NCBI GenBank assembly: GCA_024138025.1
Contig: JAMXBD010001578.1
Span: forward strand, 275,196-339,195
From: Combretum micranthum
Lineage: Eukaryota > Streptophyta > Magnoliopsida > Myrtales > Combretaceae
Direction of reading: 5' to 3'
Length of the DNA: 64,000 bases
Part shown: positions 11,349 through 23,403 of the stretch, one piece after another
Position numbering within the stretch: position 1 is the stretch's first letter
How the letters are laid out: every line of letters starts with the position of its first letter
Made by a program: the position numbers and the translations under genes
Notes under the pieces: generated by a model
Databases searched by the model: none
Seen by the model: the letters and a program-made list of their open reading frames with translations, nothing else
Told to the model about the DNA's origin: nothing

Positions 11349-11948
11349 AGACCGAGATGATAGCTAACCCATGAAGTCCAAGAGTCCTGATTTTCTTATT
11401 TTGTAGTAGGCAATGCGGGATGCCAATTTGCCTTAGGATTTCAGGATAGTTAGTATTTTATTGCTTCTTTTTCCCTGTATTTTGTCATGTTTTCGGGAAT
11501 AGGGAAAATGTTTAGAATCGGAATTGGATAGCTAGCCAAATTTTGGGGACAAAAATCTTGATGTAATATTTGTATGGCTCGCTAAAGTAATGAAAGATCG
11601 TTTATTTCAAAGGAAAGGAGTTGTGAAAAGCATGCATGCTAACATGAGGCATAAAGAACATTAACCGCATATAGATTGCATGAGCATTCATTCATTCACA
11701 TTATTGTTATGAAATTTCAACTTGTTACTCTATGTGTGAATTCTTTTATTCTCCTTATGATTATATGAATTTATGAAATTCCATTTCTTTCTAAGTTTGA
11801 TTTCCAAATTTTCGCAATTTTTGAACTTTGTTAACAAATCTAGTCCTTTCGAAATCTAAAACCTCCTAAGAATACTAAAAATTCATTAAACAATGTATAA
11901 ACAGACGAAACCGACGGATTCGGAATCGGGAACAAGAGTCTCTTCCGA
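11349..11948 (+). other. Non-coding spacer between extra ORF and gag
   Basis: A 600-bp AT-rich stretch inside the retrotransposon with no open frame of note. 'tttggggacaaaaatcttg' near 11540 resembles sequence commonly seen just after the last ORF of gypsy elements. It may hold leader, packaging or splice signals; none can be shown. Confidence 0.5.
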
Positions 11949-13280
11949 ATGAAGCCGATCAACCGGCTGCACCTCCACCTAACCCTCAGGAGTTGCGCCT
12001 CAAATCAACAGGGTGATGTGTTAAATGCGATTGGACAATTGGCCAATCTTCTGAACACCTTCATCCAAAATCAGAACCCGGTTCAGAACCCGCACCCAGG
12101 GCAAAGTGCCCGGGATTCGGCCCCACATCCACCACCCGCAGATCATCGGGAAATGACTGCAGAGGCACCGGCTCCACAAGAGGAGCATTCCTATAATGTG
12201 CCATTGCCACCACCCCCGCCATACAGGAGACCCCACCGAAGCTCCTTACCGGACTTTATTAAGAGCAACCGGTATTTTGATGGAGCATTCGGTAAACCAG
12301 ATGAAGCCGAGGACTGGTTGGCTCAAATTGAGCGTTCTTTTGCTGCATATGAGATTCCACCTTATCTGCAGTTGGAATATGGAACATATATGCTGAGGTA
12401 TAACGCGGGGTCTGGTGGGACTCCAAGAGAAGGAACTTGATTCCCCGGTCACTTGGGAAACCTTTCGCGGGAATTTCTGAACAATTATTTTCCCTCCAGC
12501 TTGAGAGTGAAATATAGTGCTGATTTCCTCCATGTTAAGCAAAAGGGGAGGACAGTAGAACAGTATGAAACCGAGTTCGTTCACTTGCTGCAGTATGCAC
12601 CTGAGTCTTTCAGGGATAGTGAAGAATTGAAGAAGCAAGTATTTCTGGGAGGCTTAGATGAGGAATTGCGGATCAAGTTGGAAGAGTTTGGAGTTAGGAC
12701 ATATCCTGAAATGGTAGAGAAGGCCCGGGTAATTGAAGGGGCCAGAAAAAGGAAGTACCAGGAGCCTGAAAAGAGGGTATTTGGAAAGAGGCCGTTTGAC
12801 GCCTCGAGTTCAGGATTCAAAGGAAAGAGGTACAGACCGTACCAGGGGTTTAAGGATGAGTCTAGTAGTAAGCCGACCCAGATTAAACCAATGTCACGTG
12901 CTGGAAATGTAAGGGGACGCATGCTCCCAGGCAATGTCCGCTGTTGAGGAAATGTTACTTTTGTGGTGATGCTGGCCACATGGTTTATACATGCCCGAAG
13001 AAGCTGGCCGTGACTTGCTTTGTTTTAAGGAAAAGGGACACCTAGCCTCTGAATGTCCCCAGCGAAAAGCGTGGCCGCTCGACCCTTTGGAACTTCAAGT
13101 AATACCAACCCCATGAGGTCGGGTAACAAAAGTGGGAGCCGAGCAGCTTCAGCAATGCATGGGATGAGGTTATATAACTTCGAAGGCCAGTGGATGGTAG
13201 AGGAAGATGAGGAGGAGGATGTGGAATTGGCAGCTCTGGATCAAAGCGAAGGCGCTGATAGCGGCCTGGTGACAGGTTAG
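11949..13280 (+). pseudogene. gag: Chromovirus gag (capsid and zinc knuckles), frameshifted
   Basis: Gag forms the virus-like particle and binds element RNA. The start at 11949 opens a frame with a Pro-rich N-terminus followed at about 12245 by the retrotransposon gag domain (LPDFIKSNRYFDGAF, DEAEDWLAQIERSF). A frame change and stop near 12437 separate it from 12453-12947, which continues the capsid domain (FRDSEELKKQVFLGGLDEEL). Zinc knuckles follow in another frame at about 12900-13060: a CX2CX3HX4C-type finger, a canonical CX2CX4HX4C finger (CYFCGDAGHMVYTC), and a degenerate third one ending KEKGHLASECP. 13053-13280 is an acidic link to protease. At least three frame disruptions make it a pseudogene. 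Confidence 0.85.
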
Positions 13281-13439
13281 TAACAGAAACCCTCCTTAGC
13301 TAAAATTTAAGTTATTAATTTGAATTGTTGCCTGAATGAAATTGAATATGTTATGGGAAAGCTGGAAGTAGGAACCCTATGTAGATAGCCTTAAGAGTGT
13401 TGTAGGGTTCATATGTGATGGATATTTGTTGACCTCAGG

Positions 13440-13832
13440 ACACATACGGGTGAATAGCGTGGAGGCCTATGTTTTATTTGACACGGAGCGACTCATTCAT
13501 TCATCACCAATAGTTTGGCTAACCAACTTGCCTATAGCCACAACTACGTTAGTTTGAGGATTAAGACCCCCACAGGAAGTGTCGTGTCAACCCGAGAATT
13601 TGTAAAGGATTGTCCGTTGGAAGTTCATGGACACAGCTCCAAAAGCGATTTAATAATATTGGAAATGAATAAATACGAAGTTATCCTCGGAATGAGTTGG
13701 CTAAGCAAGGTAAAAGCAATAGTGGATTGTCAAAAGAAAACAGTGAGTTTCTATGATCAAATGGGGGAAAAAGTAGAATTTGTGGGAGAAACCCTAGTCC
13801 CGAGAAGGTTTGGTGTAAACTCGTTTGAGTGA
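13440..13832 (+). pseudogene. pro: Chromovirus aspartic protease, active site altered
   Basis: The retroviral-type aspartic protease matures Gag-Pol. The frame through 13460-13500 reads AYVLFDTERLIHSS where DTGA is expected, so the catalytic Gly is Glu. The rest of the domain is open at 13515-13832 and contains the flap-to-C-terminal segment (LRIKTPTGSVVSTREF, YEVILGMSWLSK, IVDCQKKTVSF). A frame change separates the active site from this part, and a stop follows at 13830. The same domain occurs as a scrap at 4676-4890. Confidence 0.8.
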
Positions 13833-14690
13833 TGATGGAGGATGAAGAGATAATACCGATTGAAGGTGTCTTGGATGAAGAGGAAACCCGTGAGGAAAGG
13901 GATATACCAGTGGTAAATGAATATTTGGATGTGTTTCCAGAGATTTGCCAGGATTACCACCAAAAGAGAAATTGATTTTGAGATTGTTTTGGCTCCAAAC
14001 ACCGAACCGATATCCAAAGCACCATACCGGATGGCACCGGCTGAGTTGAAGGAGCTAAAGACACAGTTGCAAGAACTTTTGGATCAAAAATTTATAGACC
14101 AAGTGTATCGCCATGGGCGCACCCGTTTTGTTTGTAAAGAAGAAAGATGGATCGATGAGATTGTGTATCGACTATCGTGAGTTGAATAAAGTGACTGTCA
14201 AGAATCGGTATCCCTTGCCAAGAATTGATGATTTGTTTGATCAACTGCAAGGGGCTTGTGTGTTTTCACGCATTGATTTACGTTCGGGATATCATCAGTT
14301 GAGGATTAAGCCTGAGGATGTACCAAAGACGGCTTTTCGTACTCGTTATGGACACTACGAGTTCCTGGTATGTCGTTCGGGCTGACTAATGCACCAGCTG
14401 CATTTATGGACCTTATGAATGAGCTATAAGCCACTTTTGGATAAGTGTGTGATAGTCTTCATAGACGACATCCTCATATATTCGAAGACCAAAGAGCAAC
14501 ACGAGGAACATCTTCGTTTGGCGTTGCAAACCTTAAGGGATAACAAGTGTACGCCAAACTGTCCAAATGTGATTTTTGGTTGGACAAAATCATTTCTTGG
14601 ACACGTAGTAACGGTGAGGGGATATCAGTTGACCCTAAGAGATCAAAGCTGTAGTGGATTGGGACACCGCAAACGGTTACCGAAGTAAGA
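13833..14690 (+). pseudogene. pol: Chromovirus reverse transcriptase, multiply frameshifted
   Basis: Reverse transcriptase copies element RNA to DNA. In order: linker ([20 protein letters not shown]), fingers ([20 protein letters not shown], then [19 protein letters not shown]), palm ([15 protein letters not shown]), and the catalytic FIDD box at 14458-14469 (VFIDDILIYS), then HEEHLRLALQTLRDNK. The catalytic Asp residues are intact. Frame changes lie near 13940, 14095, 14115, 14370, 14425, 14550, 14620 and 14640, most being loss of one base from a short homopolymer compared with the reading expected for the family. The domain is complete in extent but cannot be translated as one protein. Confidence 0.9.
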
Positions 14691-15250
14691 AGTTTTTGGG
14701 ATTAGCTGGCTACTATCGCAAGTTTGTGAAGGACTTCTCTAAGATAGCCAAGCCACTGACTCAATTGACTCAAAAGAATGAGAAATTTGTTTGGACGGAC
14801 AAGAGGGAACATAGCTTTCAGGAATTGAAACGCGCTTGGTATCGGCACCGATCTTAGTTTTACCAGACCCAGAAAAGTCCTATACGGTGCACAGTGACGC
14901 CTCAAGGAATGGCCTTTAATGTGTCTTGATGCAGGAAGGGAAAGTTATTACATATGCTTCTCGGCAATTGAGACCACACAAGCAGAACTACCCTACACAT
15001 GATTTGGAATTAGCTGCTGTTGTCTTCGTCTTGAAGCTATGGAGACATTATCTATATGGACAAAGGTGTGAGATATACACGGATCATAAAATTTTTAAAT
15101 ACCTGTTCACATAGAAAGAGCTAAACATGAGACAAAGGAGATGGCTGGAATTAATAAAAGATTATGATCTGGGAATAAATTACTGTCCAGGGAAAGTTAA
15201 TGCGGTCGCGATGCCCTAAGTCGGAAAGATCACGGGGAAGTAGCCGCCTT
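14691..15250 (+). pseudogene. pol: Chromovirus RNase H region
   Basis: RNase H removes template RNA. The connection subdomain reads LGLAGYYRKFVKDFSKIAKPL at 14697-14760. The RNase H core follows: VHSDAS (first Asp, near 14889), [28 protein letters not shown] (Glu near 15016), and [16 protein letters not shown] at 15113 interrupts FT-KELNMRQRRWLELIKDYD where Gln is expected, consistent with a C-to-T change. An extra base near 14838 and a missing base near 15211 shift frame. Confidence 0.85.
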
Positions 15251-15439
15251 GATCACAAGCCAAAGAGATTTGATTAAGGAGTTTGAAAAGCTAAGGATTG
15301 AATTCATAGACCAAAGCGCTGAGCTTGAGATATCCAACCTGACACTAGAACCAACCCTTATAGAGAGAATCAAGGAAGCCCAAAGGTATGACGAGGTGAT
15401 ACAAAAGAAAAAGGGAAACCCAAGCAGGAAAGTACCTTG
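15251..15439 (+). other. pol: RNase H to integrase linker
   Basis: An open frame (15249-15440) encodes a charged linker, containing LRIEFIDQSAELEISNLTLE and a helical ERIKEAQRYDEVIQ, as found between RNase H and the integrase zinc domain in chromoviruses. No catalytic motif is expected or seen. Confidence 0.6.
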
Positions 15440-16500
15440 ACTTTGCCATAGATGATGAGGACGTGATCAGAATGAAGGGAAGACTGTGCGTGCCAGAGGA
15501 TGAGGAGTTGAGGAAAGAAATAATGTGAAGCTCATAACTCCGGATATACCATGCATCCGGGAGGTACCAAAATGTATCAAGATTTGAAAAGCCGCTATTG
15601 GTGGAATGGCATGAAGCGAGATGTGGCAGATTATGTAATGAAATGTCCGGTATGTCAACAGTGAAAGTAGAGCACCAGAGACCGGGTGGATTGCTAAAGC
15701 CTTTACCTATTCCTGAATGGAAGTGGGATCAGATATCCATGGATTTTGTGTGTGGTTTTCCCAAGACTCCATCTGGTTGTGATGCAATATGGGTGATAGT
15801 GGATCGGTTAACCAAGTCGGCGCATTTCTTACCCATAAATATGACCTACTCAATGGAAAGATTAGCCAAGATCTATATCAGAGAGATCGTACGGTTACAT
15901 GGCATACCTGCAGGGATTATCTCAGATAGAGACCCGAGATTCGTGTCCAAGTTTTGGACAAGCTTGCAAAAGAGCTTGGGCACAAATTGCATTTTAGTAC
16001 GGCTTATCACCCCCAGACCGATGGACAGTCTGAGCGGACGATCCAAACCCTGGAAGACATGCTGAGAGCGTGTGCCTTGGAATTCAAAGGGAGTTGGGAT
16101 AGTCATGTACATCTAATTGAGTTTGCCTACAATAACAGCTATCACTCCACCATTCAGATGCCACCGTATGAAGCTCTGTATGGACGGCGCTGTAGATCCC
16201 CTTTGTTTTGGGATGAAGTGGAAAAGGTAGCTATTGGGCCGGAATTGGTACAAGAAGCCGCAGATAAAGTGAGGTTGATTCAGCGGAAAATGAAAGAAGC
16301 TCAGGACCGGCAAAAGAGTTGGGCAGACTTGAAAAGAAGAGAACTTGAATTCAAGGTGGGTGATCATGTGTACCTAAAGATAAACCCGATTAAAAGTATT
16401 AAGAGGATGCGTACACAAGGGAAGTTAAGCCGAGATACATTGGACCTTTTGAAATCTTGGAAAGGGTCGGAGATCTGGCATATCGGCTAGCCTGCCACCA
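15440..16500 (+). pseudogene. int: Chromovirus integrase, frameshifted
   Basis: Integrase inserts the cDNA into host DNA. The N-terminal HHCC zinc domain is partly readable: [20 protein letters not shown], with the CPVC pair at 15644-15655. The catalytic core follows: Asp at 15742 ([15 protein letters not shown]), Asp at 15925 ([14 protein letters not shown]) and Glu at 16032 ([16 protein letters not shown]), so the D,D,E triad is present. A frame change near 15955 separates the second Asp from Glu. The C-terminal part (VGDHVYLKINPIKSIKRM) is at about 16350-16410. Frame changes also affect the zinc domain near 15525. Confidence 0.9.
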
Positions 16501-16810
16501 AATTTGTCCGGGATCCACAATGTATTCCATGTGTCAGTATTGAGGAGGTACGTTGCCGACCGGAAAGGATTCTGGAGTTGGAACCAATTCAGCTGAAGGA
16601 AAACCTGACATATGAGGAACACCCAGTGAAGATATTGGATAAGAAAACTCAAAGGCTATGAAACAAAGACATTCACTACGTTAAAGTGTTATGGAGGAAT
16701 CATGCCTTTGAGGAAGCAACCTGGGAAGCTGAAGACGAAATCCGGAGAAAGTACCCGAGTTGTTTGAAGGACAAGGTACGTCAGTTCCGTTTTGAGGAAA
16801 AACTTTATTT
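16501..16810 (+). pseudogene. Integrase C-terminus with chromodomain-like segment
   Basis: After the integrase GPFEI-type region, the readable segments are HVSVLRRYV-like sequence near 16530, ILELEPIQLKENLTYEEHPV near 16570, and HYVKVLWRNHAFEEATWEAE near 16667-16740. This is the terminal segment typical of Tekay/Del chromoviruses, thought to help target chromatin. A TGA at about 16660 interrupts it (QRL then NKDIHYV). Confidence 0.75.
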
Positions 16811-16823
16811 AAGGTGGGGAGGT
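16811..16823 (+). other. Polypurine tract before 3' LTR
   Basis: The purine-rich AAGGTGGGGAGGT immediately precedes the TG of the 3' LTR. This is where plus-strand DNA synthesis is primed in LTR retrotransposons. Confidence 0.8.
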
Positions 16824-19800
16824 TGTAAACCCGGTATTCTCAGTAGTTAAGAAACCCGGGAATTGGAAGCGAAACCCTAATCCGGTCCAGTTTGAGTCTA
16901 GTGAGAGGAGCTTAGGAACCCTAAATCCGGCTTTCCTTCGGTTTCATAATAAAAGAAGTTTTATAAAGTAAATGAAGTTGAATTATGTTCTAAAGTATAT
17001 TTTAGACCTTTGAAAGTTTTAAATTCGGGAATTTTTCAATTTCGGGCCTTCCCGAGCTCAATTACGGAAAAGCGTGCCCCACCAGAACTCAGAAAAATGT
17101 TCCGGAATATTCATTAGAACGTAATTTTATAAGGATTCCAAAAATATCAATTTTATAATTTTCGGGCTATAAAAATTACAGTTATAGTTTTTCCCGTGTT
17201 TTCGTTACAACCGGTAAAGTAGATGTCTTGTCTACTATTCACAAGTATAACCTACACTATACACTACCCATACCCTATTCTTACATCCTTACAACTACTC
17301 ATTTCAATTTTCTTTTCCAATGAATTTTGTCTCTTAATTAATTATTACATTTATTACATTTTAATTAACTAAATTACAAAAAAAAATCAAATTTTACACA
17401 CACACACTCCTCCCCTCCCTAGATGGTCGGCGCCCCCATCCCCTTTCCCTCTCTCTTTTGTTTTGTTTTTGATATTTTTATTCAATTATAAACCCTAATC
17501 TATTCATATATAAACATATTTTTCTCTCTCTCTCTTCATTTTTACTTGTTTCAAATTTTTACCAAAGTGAAAAAGCTCTCTCCTCCTCTCCCCTTAGTTG
17601 CCGTGAGCTTCCCCTCCCTCTCCCCCTCACATTTCAACTCAAATCCCCTTCATTTCCACCATTGATCTCTATTGGTATGTTGATTTAAGCTTTGATTCTT
17701 CCTAAATCTTGTAATGGCAAAGCTATATCTTCTGTGTTTTCTCATTTAATCCCAATGAGCTCATGCTAGGGACATGAAAACACATGAACAAGAATATCAA
17801 GCCATCACAAGACATGGATCTAGTGTTTAGATGAGTTTATGTTAAGATATCTTTTTGTTCATGCATGTAAAGTAGAGATCTTGCATATATATTGATGTTC
17901 ATGCCATGAAGTTTATGATTCATGCATCATCTTTAGTAGATCTAAGGTTTAGACATGTATATCTTCATCTACCTTTATGTCCATATGTTTATGTTGGTTT
18001 CTATGCATTGATGATCATAAAAATGTAGTCTTGTATATGTATAGATATGTTAGATAGTAGATCTTCATATATAGGAGGCAAGAACATTGAAAAATGAAAG
18101 GTTTTGTCAATTATGAATGGTTGGAAATTCGGATGAAATTAGAATCCTACTTTAAAAACCACCAAAACCACTTGTAAACTCATATTTCACATGGAAAATG
18201 AAGGGTATGTGTAATAGGTATCTTGAAGGAATGATTTTCATAAGTTTAGATGAGTTTAGGCATGATACAAATGTAAAACAAGTAGTAAAGTTAGAATGAA
18301 AAATATTGATTTATGGATGTATAGTCAAATTCGTATTTTTGGGTGATGCCCACATAAACACTTAGTATCTAAGCTTAGATGGCATGTTTTATGAGCTAAA
18401 TGAAGTCTTTAGATAATGGATATATTGGAGCCCCAATTTTTGATACATCAAACAAGTTTTCTCTTAAGGAAAATGCAAGAAAAGAAAAATTACAAAATTC
18501 GGATTTTTATGAGTAGCTTATTCAAAAACATATTTACTCAATGAAAAATGTGGGTTTTTATGCATGAATGAAGGTCATGAATAATATGGATGTTGGGAAC
18601 TCATTTTTAATTAGGTGATAAGTAAATTCTAAGGATAAAATCATAAAAACATTAGGGGATGTAAGGTTGGTGATAATAACTTCTTATAAGGGGTCATTAA
18701 GGAAATTCTTGATAACTAGGAATTCATAAGAGTCCATCATCAAAGATCATCAAAACCATGCATTTATGGAGTTCATTACATGATATTCATGTTAGGAATT
18801 CATTCATATACCATTTATGCGTGAATCATTAACTAGGAATATTTCTCATCAAAATTAAAACAAATTTTCGGAATTTGAGGATTTACGGAACAGATCTGAT
18901 CCTACTGTTCCGTGACCTTTCGAAGTAGATAGAGATCGATATAAAATTTGCAAAATTCCGAGTAAAATGACCAAGTTATGGCCGTTATAAATCAGAGCTT
19001 CCGCAAATAGCGAGAATTCCGAATTCATCTAGTCTAGATGCATAGTTTGGATTAGTTACATGATGAGTATCTCATTAGGATTATTCTTACTTGGTAGGTG
19101 ATCCCGAGCAAGACGACACCTTACCTCCCGACTATTACTACTAAAAAGACCGGCGTCCAATGGCCGAGTGAGTTTTACTTCCACTCTCAATTAATGATTG
19201 TGATTGTAATGTAGTGGCACTAGTGGTGTAGGCAAAGATAAAAATGGATATGTATGATGGGGTATATGGGAATTATGTATTTGTCTACTGCTGATGTGCG
19301 AAATGGAACTTAAGAAATATCAAAACCGGGTGTTAAGCCATTGACTGATTAACTAGTATCTTATATTGAATGTCTGCGTATACTTGTTGGTCACCTAAAA
19401 GAATTGACTAACGAATATTCGACTTTAATTGCAATTGGATTCATTCATATCACGATGGGGATGGAGCATTAGCATTGGTTGGTTTTTCGTGATCCATAAA
19501 ACGAATATGTTGGTTAATCGTGATCCATAAAACGAATTATTGTTCAATTGACCGTGAGCTTAAACGGCGTAGTACCGCAGGATTCGTTAATCTGCTAACC
19601 CGAGATGGAGAGCGCAAGTCCATCCACATATGATTTCCGGTTTGTCATATGTTTGTTGAACTCACTTGTTTGATGCATACACTTGCTTGAATAATCACTT
19701 GTTTGAATGAATTGTACTTAATTGTGATATGGAAGTTCTCACTCACTAAGCTAGTTAGCTTACGCCCCCATAGTTTTTACTTATTGCAGCACGAGTTTAT

Positions 19801-20171
19801 CTGGCTTAGACCGAGGCAAGCCACTGCTCAGGTACCGAAGATAGGAGTTTCCCATAGAAGTTTACTTCATTCTTTTTGTATAGACTTTCGTTGGAAACTA
19901 AAGGACTCTGGATGACTGTAATGGACTTGATATTATTTTGCGGGGGAATGCCCCTTAGATTTTGTAAAGTATAATTATGCGTTTTGGTTTATTATCTATG
20001 GCTAATGAATGCCACATTAAACTATTTAACTCCATTGGTTGAGTATTCTATTATCGTAAAGGAACGCTTTACATCTATATAAGACTCCCGAAAGGCTCGG
20101 ATAGGGAATTCGAGAGTCTTATTTAGTATGTGGCGGGCTGTTACGTTTAGGATACCCTATGGGGCGTGACA
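16824..20171 (+). repeat. 3' LTR of the chromovirus
   Basis: A 3348-bp LTR from TGTAAACCCGG to GGGGCGTGACA, matching 6764-10102 along its length. It lacks about 45 bp present in the 5' LTR (junction near 18917, at a short CTT repeat) and has no long poly-C run. The sequence after 20171 is unrelated AT-rich DNA. Confidence 0.92.
17507..17514 (+). promoter_or_regulatory. LTR core promoter TATA box (3' LTR)
   Basis: TATATAAA followed by a CT-rich tract, at the position equivalent to 7454 in the 5' LTR. It could drive read-out transcription into 20172 onward; no stable transcript can be inferred. Confidence 0.6.
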
Positions 20172-23100
20172 TTTAATCCAATTACTAAGTCATTTTGATT
20201 AAACTTAATCAATTTAATTCAATTTAATTTATTAAAGTCTATTTAGTCAAGTTGAACTTAAATTGATTAACTAAGTTCATTTTATATCTAAGATTCATGT
20301 TAACTTAAGTCTGTGTTGACTTAATCTTAACCAAGTTGATTGAACTTAATCAATCTTATTCATTTTAATTCATTTAATTTCATTTATTTAAGTTGAACCT
20401 AGATTTATTAGCTAAGTTTATTTTATACTAACTATAAACATTTAACAAGTAAACACAAGTTTTCAACTTTGTTTTGAATATGTAGCAGTTAGAATCAATC
20501 AAAATTTAGGCCTTGATAATTTTATAATTTGTAAAAACTTAAAACATGAAAGTTTTAGATCTCTTTTTAGTATTTCCATAGAATTTTGAATCACCTAAAT
20601 CCGAGGTTGGATGAAAAAGTTATGACTAAAATACGAAACAGTGTTACAGTAGGGAAACCAAACAGGGCTGTTTCAATGGCTATTTCAACCCAGGGATTTT
20701 ACCCAAAAATGATTCGAAAGTGAAAAACCTCTCCAAATGAGCCGTTTGCTCTATACACCTCCTCAAACGAGGTTGTTTGTACACAAGGACTTTGAAAAAA
20801 ATGATTCGAAAATGAAATACCCCTCCAAACGGGCCGCTTGACAAACTATATGGATCCTTATGACTTTTCCTATTTTCTTTCTTCTTTTTTTACACTTTTC
20901 ACACATACTACTTCAACTTAAACACCATAAAAACTACACACAACAAATATCCACAACTTTCAACACATCAAAACTCATTTTACTTCATCAAAACATTTCT
21001 AAACTACATCATCACTTACCAACTTCACATATATTTACTCTACTTAAGTTTTCAACTTTCATGTTCATATATCCATAATACATCAGCTTCATCACACTTT
21101 CCACATGTAACTAATATCAATCTATTATATATATGCATTTACAACAATCAAAATAAAGAAAACAAGCATACTCATATGTTTGATGAATTTAACTATCTTT
21201 TTCTTCATTACTACTACTACTTCATGATTGTTGTGGCTTCCTTAATGCATGCTTCTCATCTTCTATCTTCATTTCATCTCCTATTTCTCCTTTTTATCTT
21301 TTTGAAAATTGAGATTTTTGGGCCAAAGATTTGAAAGAAAGAACAGAGAATGATGGAGAAGAAAAAGGAAGAGGAAGGAAATGTATGAGGGAAGGAAAGG
21401 AAAAAGAAATGGCGAATTTCAAAAGGAAAAGGAGAAGAAATGATAAATATAAAGAGGCTTTTAAAGATATTAAGAACAGGGATTTTGATTTAGGCTTTTC
21501 AGATTATTATCTTAAGTATTAACAACAATTTAAAGAAAATTTTATAATATATGAAAGTAAAATTAATAGCTTGAATTGAAAGTCCAATTTAGAAATTTAA
21601 TTTTGAAAACTTGATGTATTTATTTAAGTTTGTGTTTAGAAACTGATATTTTTAAGTAAATAGATAAACTCAAAATTTATGAGAATTGAAAATATAGAGT
21701 TTAGATTAAAGAGGCTATATTTGAGTATTGTATAAATCCAGACATTTGAACTTAAAGAATCTTTTTTGGATTATTTGTAGATTAAAAGAAATAGGTTTAC
21801 AAATTAAAATTAGTTGAGATAATAGTGAAAATTTGATTTGTTTGAAAAATAATTAAAGTAAATAGATAATTTGAAGGAAATAGAATTCAAGTTTGACAAC
21901 TAGAAATACTTGAAAAATTTGGTTCGTGAAATAAACAATTGAAATAGATAAAAGATAAGAAAAGGGCATTTGAAATCTTAATCTCAATTTTAATTAAGTC
22001 TATTTATTAATTTAGTTATGTTAATCGATCTATTTATAATCTATAATTCAATTTACTTAGTTTAATTAAACTATCTAACTCAATTATCAAATTACATTCT
22101 AAACAAAATTCGAGATTAATCATCTATTGGTAGTTGACATTTATATTAGCTTTAAATGTTACAATTCAAAATTTTCAATCGTTTTAAGATTTTATTCTTT
22201 TACTCACGCTTTTATTGTTTTATGTCAATTAATTAGATTAAAATTCGATATTGTTTTCACTTCCACTGTAATTTTGAATTATTTTGTAATCTATTATTTA
22301 TTGAATTTATGTATTACATTTATATATTCATCATCAGGTTTGTTTGATATTTCTTGTTATTTTATTCTTTCTTATTATGTTGATTTGGTTTTTCTTGTAA
22401 TATTTTTGTTTGTATAAAACATCTTAAGATTTACATTATTATTACCATTCTTTTATAATTATTTATTTACTTATCATTTATTTCTTTAATTATCTGAATG
22501 TTTTATTCTACAACTTTGATTATTATTATTAATTAGTTGAACCTCATTTTCATTTATTTATATATATTTCTTATTTTATATTTTAATATTCTTAGATCGT
22601 GAAAAATTAGTTGTGTTTTTTGTGATTTTCTTAAAACTTCTTCAAAATTTTTATATTATTTTCTTAATGATTATTATTTTTAAGTTGTATAAATTGGGTG
22701 ATTACAGGTAAAGTCAGGGTCGAAGAGGGAAAACACGAGGTGATAAGTTATACTCAAGTAACTTGAACTAAAATTGCATATTTTTTTGTTTTTTGTTTTT
22801 TTTTTTTTTTTGGGTTAAACTCGTATATTGAACATTCAATTTTTTATGTAAACAAAGATAGTATTTTCAAGGTGCGATTTTGAAAAGGCATTTTGATAAC
22901 AAGTTTGTATGAAACGCTATTTTGGTGAAAACTTTTGAATAAGGGCTCCAAATTTGCAAAAAGAAATTTATAATCACTAACCAAGGCTAACAGTTGAATG
23001 GAGCTATTAAGGCTCATGCATACATTAAAGGTGCTTAAAATATGTAAATGGAGTTATTAAATTCGTAACATTCTAATACTAAACTAGTAAAGCCCATGGA

Positions 23101-23403
23101 TATATCGCAAAAAGGAACCAGCCTAAAATAAAGGTGATCAAAATATGTAAATGGAGAGGATCTATTTCCGTGGCTTACGGTCTACTAAATCCTATAACTA
23201 GTGTAAGACTTAAGAGCCCATGATGGAAAGCATATATAATTCAATGTACCCAAATTACAAATATTAAAGAACTTGCTGTATTGATTTGAGCTTTCGATAT
23301 TGAAAATAAAAGATTAACAATAATATTAAGTAGCTAAACATCTCATTATGATGAACTTGTCGCCGGATAAGTTCTGTTCTCATTTAAGATTAAGGTAGAT
23401 ATA
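20172..23403. other. AT-rich intergenic DNA, no gene recognised
   Basis: About 3.2 kb of strongly AT-rich sequence. 20690-20850 has repeated short GC-richer motifs ('cctccaaacg', 'cctcaaacgag'), 22791-22812 is T-rich, and 'gtaaagtcagggtcgaagag' near 22708 is a GC-richer island. Open frames at 20860, 21331 and 22127 are low-complexity with no domain. The composition resembles an old LTR or other repeat, but no paired ends are seen. Confidence 0.5.

Larger units (their letters stand above)
6764..20171 (+). mobile_element. Complete-structure Tekay/Del-like chromovirus
   Basis: A 13.4-kb Ty3/gypsy LTR retrotransposon with both LTRs (6764-10102 and 16824-20171), a primer site at 10111, a purine tract before 16824, and the order extra ORF, gag, protease, RT, RNase H, integrase, C-terminal chromodomain-like segment. 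The pol order with integrase last marks Ty3/gypsy. Very long LTRs, the initiator-Met primer site and the terminal segment HYVKVLWRNHAFEEATW suggest the Tekay/Del chromovirus lineage. All coding regions carry frameshifts or stops, so it is non-functional as read. The flanks (gtgag before 6764, tttaa after 20171) do not form a target duplication, which suggests later recombination or deletion at one end. Confidence 0.9.

Noticed and set aside
22127..22417. 96-codon frame with hydrophobic, membrane-like composition
   Set aside because: Composition follows from T-rich DNA (Phe, Leu, Ile, Tyr); no promoter, no family and no neighbouring gene.
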